Notes: generated by a model not told the origin, from the sequence alone. DNA of 44,787 bases from an uncultured Verrucomicrobiota bacterium (GCA_903880005.1 CAIRNV010000107.1:1-44787), one strand, 5' to 3'; shown: positions 1 through 8,247, numbered from the stretch's first letter. Program-made: numbers and translations.

Positions 1-229
1 GCTCGCTCCTCACAGACCTCTGCGGGTCTGCTCGTCTCTCGCGCCTCGTTGGACACGAAAATCCCTCGCGGCGAAACACCAGCCATTTGTGAGATACGAC
101 ACTAGGGCCCGCGCGGGGCTTTCGACCTGGCATCCACCAGGCTACTGGCGCCGCGCGGGCCGGGGGTACGATTTCGGGCAGGGCAAGCCCCGTCCGCCGA
201 AGCCGATGCCGGTTCCACTCCCGCACCCA
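1..229. other. left-edge sequence downstream of the DGR
   Basis: No convincing gene is seen between the left edge and the end of the reverse transcriptase reading frame. On the minus strand, positions 384 to 142 stay open through the template repeat and beyond. The peptide is VR-like only over the repeat, and I read it as a by-product of the template, not a gene. Confidence 0.5.
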
Positions 230-1429
230 TCAAGGGTCGGTGGAGCTGGGGCGAGGACAGGCCGGAATCCGACGTTGTCGTTGCGGTTGCCCGGCGGGTT
301 CGCGTTGCGGTTCGCGCAGCGGCAGTTCCGAGGAAGGTTGTTCCAGCTGCCGCCGCGGAGCACGCGTTGCACGCCCGTCGGCATCGGTCTCCAGTTTCAC
401 CAGCACACCCCGGCGCCAATCCAGCGCCCGGGCGCACCGGGTGAATTCGCACAGCGCCAAGGAACGACGCTGAAAATCCAGTTCCGTAACGGCTCCGTCG
501 CTCAACCGGGCGTACAGGTCTCCCAGACGGGTGACGAACCGCCGCTTGGAACGTCGGGCCAGCGTCACCCAAACCCGTCGTCGGCCCTCGGCGACGTCCG
601 GGGCATGCCGGACTCGGTAGCCGAGGAAATCGACCCCTCGGGCAAGGCTGCATTCGCGGGAAGCCTCCTTGAGCCGGAGACGTAGCTGGGTTGCCAGCAT
701 CGACTCGACCTCCCGTTTCATTTCCAGCAGGCCGACCCGTTCATTCCCGAAAACAAGGAAATCATCCATGTAACGCACGTACCCCCTGCATCGTCGGTCC
801 GCCATGACCCAGCGGTCCAAGGGGTTGAGGTAGAGGTTGGCAAGGCATTGGGACGTCAGGCTGCCGATGGGCAATCCGCGTTGGTCCCCCGTTGAGTAGC
901 TGGCGAGGATGTCCCAAAACACCTGAAGTACGCGTGCGTCCTTGATCCTCCGTTCCAACATCCCAAACAGCACGCGGTGGTCCACCGAATCGAAGTAGGC
1001 CCGGATGTCGAGCTTGAGCACGCGATCGGCGCGCCGGGCACACCGTACCGCCTGGCGCAGGGCTCCTGTCCGTCCCATCCCAACTCGGCATGCATACGTG
1101 TGGGATATCAGGGCGCCCTCCAACACCGGCCCACAGACGGCCATCAAGGCATGATGCACCACTCGCTCCTCGAACCGCGCCGCCGCAATGCGCCGACGCT
1201 TCGGGTCGTGAATCTCGAAGTACGTGAACCGCCCGAATTGAAACGTCCCAGATTGCAGCTCGTCGCGAAGCTGGTCCGTGCGGCTCTCGAAGTTTTCAAG
1301 GAATCCGCTGACGCTCGCGCGACCGTGCTTGCCCCGGGCGGCTCGCAACACTGCACGCCGCATGTTGTCAGGGGCCAGAACGTGCTCCATCAGGTGCCCG
1401 ACCCGCGTCATCTCACGTCGCGCCTCCAT
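230..1429 (-). CDS. DGR-type reverse transcriptase
   Basis: RNA-directed DNA polymerase that would copy the template repeat RNA into adenine-mutated cDNA for transfer to the variable repeat. The 399-residue product shows the RT palm in order: an early block with RRRIAAARFEERVVHHAL (about 78-95), THE first catalytic aspartate in LKLDIRAYFDSVD (D141), the DGR hallmark PIGSLTSQ (187-194) where group II intron and retroviral enzymes have a QG pair, and YMDD (220-223). No maturase or endonuclease domain is present. I chose the ATG at 1429 because GGGAG lies 7 bases upstream; a second ATG at 1411 sits directly after the HRDC stop codon. The gene overlaps the HRDC gene by 17 bases, implying translational coupling. 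The last roughly 45 codons (from about residue 351) run through the template repeat in a different frame, so the C-terminal tail may not be a conserved domain. Confidence 0.93.
   Translation of the reverse strand: MEARREMTRVGHLMEHVLAPDNMRRAVLRAARGKHGRASVSGFLENFESRTDQLRDELQSGTFQFGRFTYFEIHDPKRRRIAAARFEERVVHHALMAVCGPVLEGALISHTYACRVGMGRTGALRQAVRCARRADRVLKLDIRAYFDSVDHRVLFGMLERRIKDARVLQVFWDILASYSTGDQRGLPIGSLTSQCLANLYLNPLDRWVMADRRCRGYVRYMDDFLVFGNERVGLLEMKREVESMLATQLRLRLKEASRECSLARGVDFLGYRVRHAPDVAEGRRRVWVTLARRSKRRFVTRLGDLYARLSDGAVTELDFQRRSLALCEFTRCARALDWRRGVLVKLETDADGRATRAPRRQLEQPSSELPLREPQREPAGQPQRQRRIPACPRPSSTDP
246..378 (-). repeat. DGR template repeat (TR)
   Basis: The 133-bp segment, read on the minus strand, aligns without gaps to the variable repeat at 3219-3351. 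All 13 mismatches are at TR adenines; none of the 108 other positions differ. Of 25 TR adenines, 13 are substituted in the VR. In the VR frame the TR holds nine AAC codons and one CAA; eight AAC codons and the CAA are changed in the VR. AAC codons are typical of DGR templates because they can diversify widely without yielding stop codons. The TR lies inside the 3' end of the RT gene, downstream of the catalytic domain, not in a separate spacer. Confidence 0.95.
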
Positions 1430-1901
1430 CGCCGTTCTCCCGGACAGGACCCGACATGGACTCCAGCACGGCAAGTATAGCCCTCCCATACCTTTCCACC
1501 CGCGCCGTCCCGATGCCGGGAACCTCCCCCAAGGCGGCCATAGACATGGCCTTGCGCTCAACAATCTGCGACAACTGCTCGTTGGTGAGGATCGAGAACG
1601 CCGGGACACCCTCCGCGTCAGCCACTTTCTTGCGATAATCCCGCAGCGCCCGGAACACCTTGAACTGCTCCGGCGTGAGCTTTTGGGCGTAGTCGATCTT
1701 CGGACCGCGGCCAGCCTCCGGAACGCCACCAGCCGAGCGAGCCTCAACACAAATTGTCCAGAACGAGTTGTCGCCGTCCGCCACGAATTCCTTCCTCAAC
1801 GACAGCACCGTTGCGGACTCCAAATAGCGATTCAGCGCGGCCGTGCCCTCTTCAGGATCCCAGACGCGGATACAAAACACTCGGACCTCATGCTTGCTCA
1901 T
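1413..1901 (-). CDS. HRDC-domain DGR accessory protein
   Basis: Predicted protein of 162 residues. The C-terminal half, from about residue 70 (KLTPEQFKVFRALRDYRKK) through VPAFSILTNEQLSQIVERK to GEVPGIGTARVERYG, matches the HRDC fold (helicase and RNase D C-terminal), a small nucleic-acid-binding helical domain. HRDC proteins are known as alternative accessory genes in some DGRs that lack avd. The N-terminal half (VRVFCIRVWDPEEGTAALNRYLES) is not recognised and may be RT-specific. I chose the ATG at 1901 because GAGG lies 7 bases upstream; earlier in-frame starts at 1931 and 1985 lack such a site. The 3' end overlaps the RT start by 17 bases, so the two are probably co-translated. A role in cDNA synthesis or strand transfer is inference. 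Confidence 0.85.
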   Translation of the reverse strand: MSKHEVRVFCIRVWDPEEGTAALNRYLESATVLSLRKEFVADGDNSFWTICVEARSAGGVPEAGRGPKIDYAQKLTPEQFKVFRALRDYRKKVADAEGVPAFSILTNEQLSQIVERKAMSMAALGEVPGIGTARVERYGRAILAVLESMSGPVRENGDGGAT

Positions 1902-2496
1902 CGGCTTGCCTCGACGGTTTGGCGACGACATCGACGCATGGACCACATCTGTCCCGTTCAATGCCCCGCCGCAGCGACCACCCAAGCAAACACGATCACA
2001 ATCTCAAGCTCGAAGGCCCCCCATGGATGCCGAATCGACACCTTACCCAGTCGGTGAGGAAGGCCATCGGCTCTTATGGCGTCCGAAGTTCCAGTGGCAC
2101 CGGGGGGTCAAGGTGTTGGCCGTCCCACTCCTTGATTTGGCTTGAATTCGGCCGCCTTAACCGGACTTCGCGTCGCGCAGGGGGGGTATTCGCAGGGGGG
2201 GGTGCTGCGCAAGCACACGCGCAGCACGGGAATGGCGCCGTCCATCGGCCACTTGAAGGCAAAAAATGCAACAACAACGTCCGGGCAGGCCCTGCCCCGG
2301 AATCACAACAGAGAACCCCGTCCCCGGGGACAACTCAACACTCCCATCCATCACGGCGCCGAATGTGAGCGATCCTTCGTGGCGGCCGAAACCGCAAGCC
2401 CGCACGTCCGTCGCACGTCGCAATACCCATGCGACGGCGTTGCGGATCCATGCCAGTCCAAGAAACGCACCCCAGGACGTCGAGTGGGACACGAGC
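1902..2496. other. intergenic, no supported gene
   Basis: This 595-base stretch separates the HRDC gene from a small plus-strand gene. Several frames are open on both strands, as expected at this GC content, but none gives a peptide with recognisable domains or a good start site. A promoter for the HRDC-RT-TR operon would be expected near 1905-2000; no clear -35/-10 pair was seen. Confidence 0.4.
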
Positions 2497-2829
2497 ATGC
2501 ACCCAGGCATCCGCATCACCCACCTCCCCCTCGCAACCAAGATTGAAATCTACCTCGGGATGGGGCTGGACCGCGACACAACCGTGTCCCCGTCGAAGTG
2601 GGACGAGTTTGTTCGTGATGTTGTGGCCGTCGAGTTCGCAGACGGGTCATTCACCGTTGGCGGCGTGGGCGTCTATCAGGGTGCTTCGGAGCCGAGCCGC
2701 AAGATCGAGGCCGTCGTGGTCGGCGATCCGCTGCCGAGCGTAAGATCGATCGCCTCCGAGTGGCTCTTCCGCGCCCATCAAGCCGAGGTGTTCGTCATCC
2801 TGACGCCACTCCTTGGGGCTGTTCCATAG
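2497..2829 (+). CDS. small DUF3574-like protein
   Basis: Predicted 110-residue protein on the strand opposite the DGR genes, lying between target gene and HRDC gene. The core from KIEIYLGMGLDRDTTVS through KWDEFVRDVVAVEFADGSFTV to PSRKIEAVVVGD follows the pattern of the DUF3574 family (strand, conserved W and F, FxDGxTV, then a PSK-like turn and a second alpha/beta unit). Function of that family is unknown to me. The frame is open further upstream to 2266, but that extension looks like intergenic sequence, so I start at the ATG at 2497; no good ribosome site is visible and the start is uncertain. It might be a cargo gene or simply a resident that the retroelement surrounds. Confidence 0.55.
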   Translation: MHPGIRITHLPLATKIEIYLGMGLDRDTTVSPSKWDEFVRDVVAVEFADGSFTVGGVGVYQGASEPSRKIEAVVVGDPLPSVRSIASEWLFRAHQAEVFVILTPLLGAVP

Positions 2830-3192
2830 CCGGCACTCCCCTTGCCACGGGCCATGGCCCGAGGTCCCGGAGCCGGCACCAGGCCAGCATCCGCTCGCAA
2901 GCCGTTGGTGAGGGCGCCCCACGCCCTTTCCATCGGCTTCCGTTCGGAGCAATCATCCAATCGGGGAACGGCCTCCCGCCCAGAGCAGAGATCCAATCCG
3001 TCGGGTAGATGAAGCAACACGGGACAGGCCGCCCCCGCTGGGGCATCAAGCAGGACTCGCGGGCGTCATCCATGGATGGCGCCCGCCGACCTGCATCGCG
3101 AGCCCAATATCCCGTCGCGCACGCTCCGCACCCCGTCCACCGCGCCTGCGGCTCGTCCCTCGCCTGCGGCCGCGGCGGCCCGGGTGCTCCGC
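2830..3192. other. spacer downstream of the DGR target gene
   Basis: There is no gene here. The stretch lies just 3' of the VR in the target-gene direction. It holds a 24-bp inverted repeat (3061-3084) and a GC-rich block with potential to fold at about 3165-3185. Confidence 0.45.
3061..3084. repeat. 24-bp near-perfect palindrome
   Basis: The two 12-base arms, centred on CCATGG, match at 11 of 12 positions. It lies about 110 bases past the target stop and 135 bases past the VR 3' edge. Hairpin or cruciform structures 3' of the VR help target recognition in the Bordetella phage DGR, so this may serve the same role. It is farther away than in that example and could instead be part of a terminator, although no T tract follows. 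Confidence 0.5.
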
Positions 3193-6100
3193 TCACCCTC
3201 CCCGACCTGCTTCTGGAACTGGGGCGAGGACAGGCCGGAATCCGACGTCGTCGTGGCGGTTGCCCGGCGGGTACGCGCTGCGGAACGCGCAGCGGCAGTC
3301 CCGAGGAAGGAGGAACCAGCTGCCGCCGCGGAGCACGCGAAGCACGCCCGTGTCCCCGGCAAGGCGCGCCGCCTGCCTCTCGTAGTCCTCGGGATAGTCG
3401 CGGCCGCCATGTTCCACCCATGCCGTCTGGCACCACTCCCAAACCAAACCACTCATCTCTTCAACGCCGCACCATGACGCGGTGCCCGTCCCATCCCACT
3501 CCACCGGTGTTGTGGACAGAAACTGCCAACCGCAATTCACCCGCTCTCGAATCTCCTCTTCCGTCGCCCATCCCCACGGCACGCGCATCCGCCCCGGCCC
3601 CGGGCACGGGGGTTCATGCTCCTCCGGACCACGAGCTGCAAATTCCCACTCTGCCTCGGTCGGCAAACGCAAGATCCACGAAAACGGGTCCGACCTAACC
3701 TCGGCCGGGAGATCCCCTTCCCAAACACCCTCCCTGATGAGCCGAGTTGCCTCCTCGCACCATCGAGTCGCCGTCGCCCAATCCACTCCCACCACCGGAT
3801 GCGTCGGCAATTGAAATACCGGAAGGCGCCATGCTCCATGAGCGGTTTCGTAGGACGACGCATTCAACCCGGCTGCCCTGCCGACCCGATGGAACCCCTC
3901 CACGGAAACCGGAAGGCGACTCATGTAAAACGGAGCCCTCACGAGGTCACAACTCCGGCTGCCGCCGCCACCCCCCGTCTTGTCATCTCCCATCCGAAAT
4001 CGGAGCCGCCCATTTTCACCGACCTTGCACCATGTCGATCGGTCGCCCGGCGGCGTCGGCCGCTCACGCGCCGGCATCCCCACCAGCCCATGGCTTGTCG
4101 TCGGGTCAAGGATGCCCACAAGACTCGCGGCTGCAGCACGATTCCAACGTGTTTCCCCCTTCGAGTCTCGGACGCGTTTTGCGAGGTCCACCAACCGGCT
4201 CACGTCCTCCCCATGCAGCCGATCCCAGCGGGCAGGGACCCGATCGGCCGGGCATGTCCATTGCCCGGCATCCATCGCCAGTTCTACGGCCGACCTCAAA
4301 AGCGGCATCGCCGACTGCCCCTCCTGGAGTCGTCGCCGAGCAACGGTGACCCAAACATCTTGAAAGCCGCCAACGGGGTTTTCCCCAACGGCACAGGCGG
4401 CGGCAAAACTCATGGTCTGCCTCACGTGCTCAGGCTCGAGGGAGTCCGTTTCGGCTTCCTCAAGAACCTCGTGCAAACCTTGGTGAACCAGCTCGGCAAG
4501 AAACAGCGCAGGCCCTGTTTGGGACGCCACACGGAGTTGTTCGTTCACATCCCTCGGCACGGGTCGCTTCTTTGCCAGGAATTCCGCAGCGAGGAAGTTC
4601 CGATAACTCCGGACAGGAAACTCAAAGCAGCGGACCGCCAAGCCTCGCACCCTCACTTCAACGGGCCGGACGAGGCCGGCGTGATCATCCAAGGCCTCTA
4701 TCAACGACTTTTTTGCATCCGAAGATACGCCCTGGAGCTTTGCTTGAAGTTCATCCCGACCGAAGTCGCCCAGCCCCTTTCTTCCCAAGGACTGAAGCGC
4801 CAGCTCACCGAGGATGTCCCGCAGCCATGAATTCTGCTTGCCTGCAGCCCTCAGGGCATCCGCGAGGGGCCCCGAATTCCTTCCCGCACGATTCGCCTCC
4901 CATCGATAAAGCATGAGGTCCACGGTTTCCGACAGGACCTGAACTCGCAGCTTGGGCAATGGCTCCTGCTTTGGGCCTTTCCATCGGTCACGGGCGAGAC
5001 GCACCAAGGCGGCCAGCAGCAACGGGTCTTTGGCCATGTCCTCCAACTGTCCCCCTCGAATGGCGTGGAACACCTCCCCCGCGCGGGTCTCGGCATCCGT
5101 CACACCAAACGCTTGGAGGAATCCCAGCAGGAGTTCCCGCTGTTGCATCGGGTCGAGGGGCTCCAGGTGCCACAGCCCAAAGCCGTCAATGCACCAGTCG
5201 GCACTGAGCCTTGATGCGCCTTCCGGGTCGGCGGGCGGGTATGCCGTCGGCCTTGTAGTCACGAGGGAAAAGGCACCCTTCCCCGCCTCTTTCATCCAGC
5301 CTGCAAGGCCCTTGGCAAAAGCTGGCCGCGAATCCTCGCCCAGCTCATCCATGCCATCCCAAATGACCACCAAATCCTGCCGCTGAACCTGCCCGGCAAC
5401 GGATCCGAGGGCCGCCGTCACACACGCTTCAATCAGGTTGCTCAGGATTCGTGGATCGTTGCGGGAAACTTGTCCTTCCCACCGGCCGCGCACATCACGA
5501 AGACGCAGAAAAACCGGCACCCGCCCCCGCATCAGTTCGGCCCGCTCAAACAATGCCTTGAGCTTGCCTTCGCCGGCTCGGTGCCCGGGTGCTGCCAAGG
5601 CCAGCGCCACGAACTGGGCGACGGTGCTCTTCCCGCTCCCCGCGCCGCCCGCCAAGACCACGCCGTGTCCGGATTGCAGGGCGTCCCACACCATCGGCCG
5701 CTCCACCAACCGGATAGCACCCGAGTCCAACAGGTCATTCAAGGAACGGCACATGTCCTTGCAAAGAGCTAGCTGGCCGTCGTTGAGGGTGCCCGGGGCC
5801 GGCTCGGTATGTCGTTGGGGACCGGCACAGTGAGTGACTGCCGCTCGAACACACTCCAGCAAGCGGGAGCCTACTGCGTCGGTCTTCTCACCCAACTTTA
5901 AGGTTTTGTAATCGGGCAGTTGGTGGCCCGACAGCTGAAACCCGCCTCGATAACCCTCATACAGGTCCCGCTCAACCTCGGGTCGCAAGCCCCCAGGTCC
6001 CGGGAGCCCCGCGTCGCCGTCCATCGCCGCCCCAGCCCGGGCATGGAGGCTCACAAACACGCGGATGAAGGTGGCCTCGTCGTCCGAGGCGATGGGCGAA

Positions 6101-6957
6101 GATCCCTCGACATGCGACGCGTTCTCCCTCGCTGAATCCAGCAAGGGGACGAGGAGTTGGTGGACTTGGTTGCGGATGTTGCCCAGGTGCTCCGCAACGC
6201 ATTCCGGCGGCAGGTCCCGGGCATCCATGGATGGCATCTGCGACCGAATCCCAGGCTGGCCCTTCAACCAACCCAAAATCGCCCCGGCCCCTAGAACGGT
6301 CGCCGTGGGGGCTCGTTCGCCCCCCAAGCGGGCCAACCCGATGCAGAAAGTCCCGTGATGGGAGTGCACCATGACCGGCCCTCCGCTCATGCCCTCTGCA
6401 ACCCCCCCGCCTGGTAGTCGGAACATGCTGATTCCATCCTCCGTGGACACCTCGAACATCGCCAACTGCGCCCAGCTTCTCTCCTTAGCTCGGCTCCAGT
6501 GCGTCACAACCCGAGGGTGCGGATCGGCCGCCGGGTAGCCATGGGCCGTCACCCGCGTTTTTGTGAGGCCCGTCCGCTCCAAATGCGACGCATCCAATCC
6601 ATCCAACCACACGACCGACGCCGGCACGTCACCGTTGCCGCCCTCCTCGATTCGCAGGACCGCCGCATCCAACGTCGGGTTCTCGGGACGCAGGATCTCC
6701 ACCACGCGAGCCTCGCGTGCCATGTTGTCCCCGTTCTTCAATCCGGACACCGGCCATGACACCGCAAACTCGGCGCGCTCGGAGAATGAAAGGAATTCCC
6801 AATAATCACCAACCTTCTGCGCGTACTTCGCATCGAGGCAATGTCGCGCCGTCAGCAAATGGTTGGGGGCAATCCGGAATGCGGTGCCAACCCGCTGCCA
6901 TGGAGACGTTGTGTCAGGCCGGGAGAACAGGGGGCACACAAGCGGGATGGATGACAT
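3193..6957 (-). CDS. DGR target: trypsin-NACHT-FGE/CLec sensor protein
   Basis: Predicted 1254-residue multidomain protein. Residues about 1-235 form a trypsin-like protease: H39 in TARHC, D97 in TLDAAVL, S191 in GMSGGP, so the triad is intact. Residues about 420-800 form a NACHT-type STAND ATPase, with Walker A AGGAGSGKST (436-445) and Walker B VIWDGMDEL (531-539). From about 965 to the end is a formylglycine-generating-enzyme-like C-type lectin fold, with RLPTEAEWEFAARG (1097-1110) and VWEWC (1172-1176). Codons 1203-1247 are the DGR variable repeat, in the usual RVLRGGSW position of such targets. The plan is that of an NLR-like sensor: a hypervariable C-terminal binding surface, an oligomerising ATPase and a protease effector. 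I chose the ATG at 6957 because the protease starts there; the frame is open to 7122. No signal peptide is seen, so a cytoplasmic site is likely. The function is inferred from architecture; similar DGR-diversified NACHT proteins are known in multicellular purple sulfur bacteria. Confidence 0.93.
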   Translation of the reverse strand: MSSIPLVCPLFSRPDTTSPWQRVGTAFRIAPNHLLTARHCLDAKYAQKVGDYWEFLSFSERAEFAVSWPVSGLKNGDNMAREARVVEILRPENPTLDAAVLRIEEGGNGDVPASVVWLDGLDASHLERTGLTKTRVTAHGYPAADPHPRVVTHWSRAKERSWAQLAMFEVSTEDGISMFRLPGGGVAEGMSGGPVMVHSHHGTFCIGLARLGGERAPTATVLGAGAILGWLKGQPGIRSQMPSMDARDLPPECVAEHLGNIRNQVHQLLVPLLDSARENASHVEGSSPIASDDEATFIRVFVSLHARAGAAMDGDAGLPGPGGLRPEVERDLYEGYRGGFQLSGHQLPDYKTLKLGEKTDAVGSRLLECVRAAVTHCAGPQRHTEPAPGTLNDGQLALCKDMCRSLNDLLDSGAIRLVERPMVWDALQSGHGVVLAGGAGSGKSTVAQFVALALAAPGHRAGEGKLKALFERAELMRGRVPVFLRLRDVRGRWEGQVSRNDPRILSNLIEACVTAALGSVAGQVQRQDLVVIWDGMDELGEDSRPAFAKGLAGWMKEAGKGAFSLVTTRPTAYPPADPEGASRLSADWCIDGFGLWHLEPLDPMQQRELLLGFLQAFGVTDAETRAGEVFHAIRGGQLEDMAKDPLLLAALVRLARDRWKGPKQEPLPKLRVQVLSETVDLMLYRWEANRAGRNSGPLADALRAAGKQNSWLRDILGELALQSLGRKGLGDFGRDELQAKLQGVSSDAKKSLIEALDDHAGLVRPVEVRVRGLAVRCFEFPVRSYRNFLAAEFLAKKRPVPRDVNEQLRVASQTGPALFLAELVHQGLHEVLEEAETDSLEPEHVRQTMSFAAACAVGENPVGGFQDVWVTVARRRLQEGQSAMPLLRSAVELAMDAGQWTCPADRVPARWDRLHGEDVSRLVDLAKRVRDSKGETRWNRAAAASLVGILDPTTSHGLVGMPARERPTPPGDRSTWCKVGENGRLRFRMGDDKTGGGGGSRSCDLVRAPFYMSRLPVSVEGFHRVGRAAGLNASSYETAHGAWRLPVFQLPTHPVVGVDWATATRWCEEATRLIREGVWEGDLPAEVRSDPFSWILRLPTEAEWEFAARGPEEHEPPCPGPGRMRVPWGWATEEEIRERVNCGWQFLSTTPVEWDGTGTASWCGVEEMSGLVWEWCQTAWVEHGGRDYPEDYERQAARLAGDTGVLRVLRGGSWFLLPRDCRCAFRSAYPPGNRHDDVGFRPVLAPVPEAGRGG
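3219..3351 (-). repeat. DGR variable repeat (VR)
   Basis: The VR is a copy of the TR at 246-378 within the last 52 codons of the target gene. Codon changes from TR to VR, in coding order: Q to L, N to F, N to L, N to D, N to F, N to S, N to Y, one N unchanged in the PPGNR motif just after an N-to-Y change, then N to H and N to D. Every base change is at a TR adenine. The invariant 3' part, coding VGFRPVLAP, ends at a C/T difference (245 versus 3218) where TR and VR begin to diverge. This end is the likely initiation-of-mutagenic-homology (IMH) site. Confidence 0.95.
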
Positions 6958-7160
6958 GGAAACCTGGGGGTGCTTTTCGGGACCGTGGACCCGGCGACGG
7001 AACCGAAGGCATGCCTCCCTGTCAAGACTCGCACCGCCTAACCCTCCGAGAACCCATCCCTGAGCAACGCTCGGGGACCAGCAGCGGGGTGTCTCAGCAA
7101 GCCAGGGACCACTGTCGAGCAACCTGCCATCTTTCGCTCGGCAAAGTCGCGGGCCGATGC

Positions 7161-7250
7161 GCCCTCAGACTTTCACGCCGCTCCAGCACGAACTTCGCGC
7201 CCAAGGTGGTGAAGAAGCTGGAGCCCAAGGACCTGATCACGCTGATCGCA
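7161..7250 (-). pseudogene. degenerate duplicate of the nadK 3' end
   Basis: Read on the minus strand this stretch encodes VIRSLGSSFFTTLGAKF, then a shifted match and a TGA at 7165-7167. The real nadK C-terminus at 9089 reads LIRPEGSSFFATLRTKF. The DNA similarity continues through a GCTGGAGCGGCG block, the stop codon and a few bases beyond. There is no upstream kinase domain, so this is a fragment, not a gene. It lies in the same orientation as nadK, about 1.9 kb away. Confidence 0.6.
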
Positions 7251-7532
7251 AAAGGGCAGTTAACGAGGGCTCCACGGCTGGGCAATCGCCGTCCCTTCAA
7301 GGCAAAGAGGTCTATTGGGATCCATCCGAGACCTCATCCTGCGGGTGAGCTGGGACTGGGCCGGTCAGGGTTGTAGGCCGGGTGCCCTTACCCGGCAGAA
7401 AGGGGGGGCTGAACAGGATCGCCTCTGGATGGAACAAAATCAGAGATAGGATGCCGCGGACACGTTGCCACGCTGCAAAAGCCACGTTCGTGGCATGCCC
7501 CACGCCGTTCGTTGAAGGGAATGTCGCGTTTC

Positions 7533-7811
7533 CTCAAGCCCGGGCTCGGGTTGCTCGAAGGAAAGCTCTTCCCCCTTCAACACCTGGTGTTCCCCTTCGA
7601 GGAAATGCTCTTCCCCCTTGAGCAAGTTCTCCTCGCCTTCAAGCCCCCGCTCTTCCCCTTCGAGCCCGAGTTCCCCGGGCTCAAAGGAATGCTGTCCGGC
7701 CTTCAACGTCCGCGAGATGGCTTCAAGCCCCTGCTACCCGGCATGAAGCCGGAAGAGTTCCGCCTTCAACCCGAAGAGCATTTCCTCGAACCCCCTTCAC
7801 TCGGGCTTCAA
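7533..7811. repeat. 14-unit degenerate repeat with exact 21-bp period
   Basis: A YTBRAR-like hexamer (for example CTTCAA, TTCGAG, CTCGAA) recurs every 21 bases for 14 units. In the plus frame from the ATG at 7521 each unit encodes a hydrophobic residue followed by E, Q or K at exact 7-residue spacing (for instance LFPLQHL, VFPFEEM, LFPLEQV). The minus strand is also open across part of it and reads GLEGEE-like heptads. A plus-strand peptide of 132 residues could start at 7521 with AAGGGA directly upstream, but that spacing is too short for a normal ribosome site. I therefore list it as a repeat. It could be a small coiled protein gene or an array of helically phased DNA sites. Confidence 0.7.
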
Positions 7812-8062
7812 CAACCAAGGTACGGACTCCTTCATCCACCGCGCCCGAAGGAGGATCAGCGATGCCCAGGACCCGGCATCGTCCCCCAACGCTCCCAACC
7901 GGCGGTCTGGATGGAGTGACATCATGAGCCGCGCGATCCCACCCTGAAACGGACCGGATGAACCGACTGGGGAGGGAATCGCCCGCGGAGGGGGATGCCT
8001 GCTGTCACGGGTTTGGATGGGCCCCGTTGGCCCCGGGGGAAGCGACTGATGGAGAACCTCGC

Positions 8063-8090
8063 GCCGAGACGCAGAGACGCGGAGACATGA
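8063..8090. repeat. AGACGCGGAG-type dispersed repeat, copy 1
   Basis: Purine-rich unit containing GAGACGCAGAGACGCGGAGA. Other copies lie at 8552-8576, 8665-8690 (reverse orientation) and 16357-16382. Such units are common between genes in several environmental phyla; I know of no assigned function. Confidence 0.6.
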
Positions 8091-8228
8091 GGAAAAACAG
8101 CTCTCCAACGGTGTCGAAGGATTCCAGAGAGGGCGTGCCATCGCCATCCAGCAACCGACCCACGCGATGGCCCCGAACCTGCGATGCCTGCCATGACCCG
8201 GTAGCGCCAACGGCGCGACACACTCCAG

Positions 8229-8247
8229 CCCGGGGCAACGCCCCGGG
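8229..8247. repeat. GC-rich hairpin
   Basis: Perfect 8-bp stem CCCGGGGC / GCCCCGGG with a three-base AAC loop. No T-run follows in either direction, so it is more like a REP-type palindrome than an intrinsic terminator. Confidence 0.55.

Noticed and set aside
142-384. Minus-strand frame encoding an FGE-like RVLRGGSWNN peptide
   Set aside because: It is the TR read in the VR frame, with no fold upstream. A template explains it fully.
230-1429. Group II intron reverse transcriptase
   Set aside because: SQ replaces QG, no maturase or HNH domain is present, and no intron RNA structure was seen.
246-3351. Further VR copies in the window
   Set aside because: The RGGSW-region DNA pattern appears only at the TR and one VR. 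Remote targets elsewhere in the genome cannot be excluded.
7440-7706. Minus-strand gene across the 21-bp repeat
   Set aside because: It starts with TTG, lacks a ribosome site and has no domain. It is an open frame produced by the repeat.
7533-7811. CRISPR array
   Set aside because: Units are degenerate 21-mers without separate spacers, and no cas gene is present.
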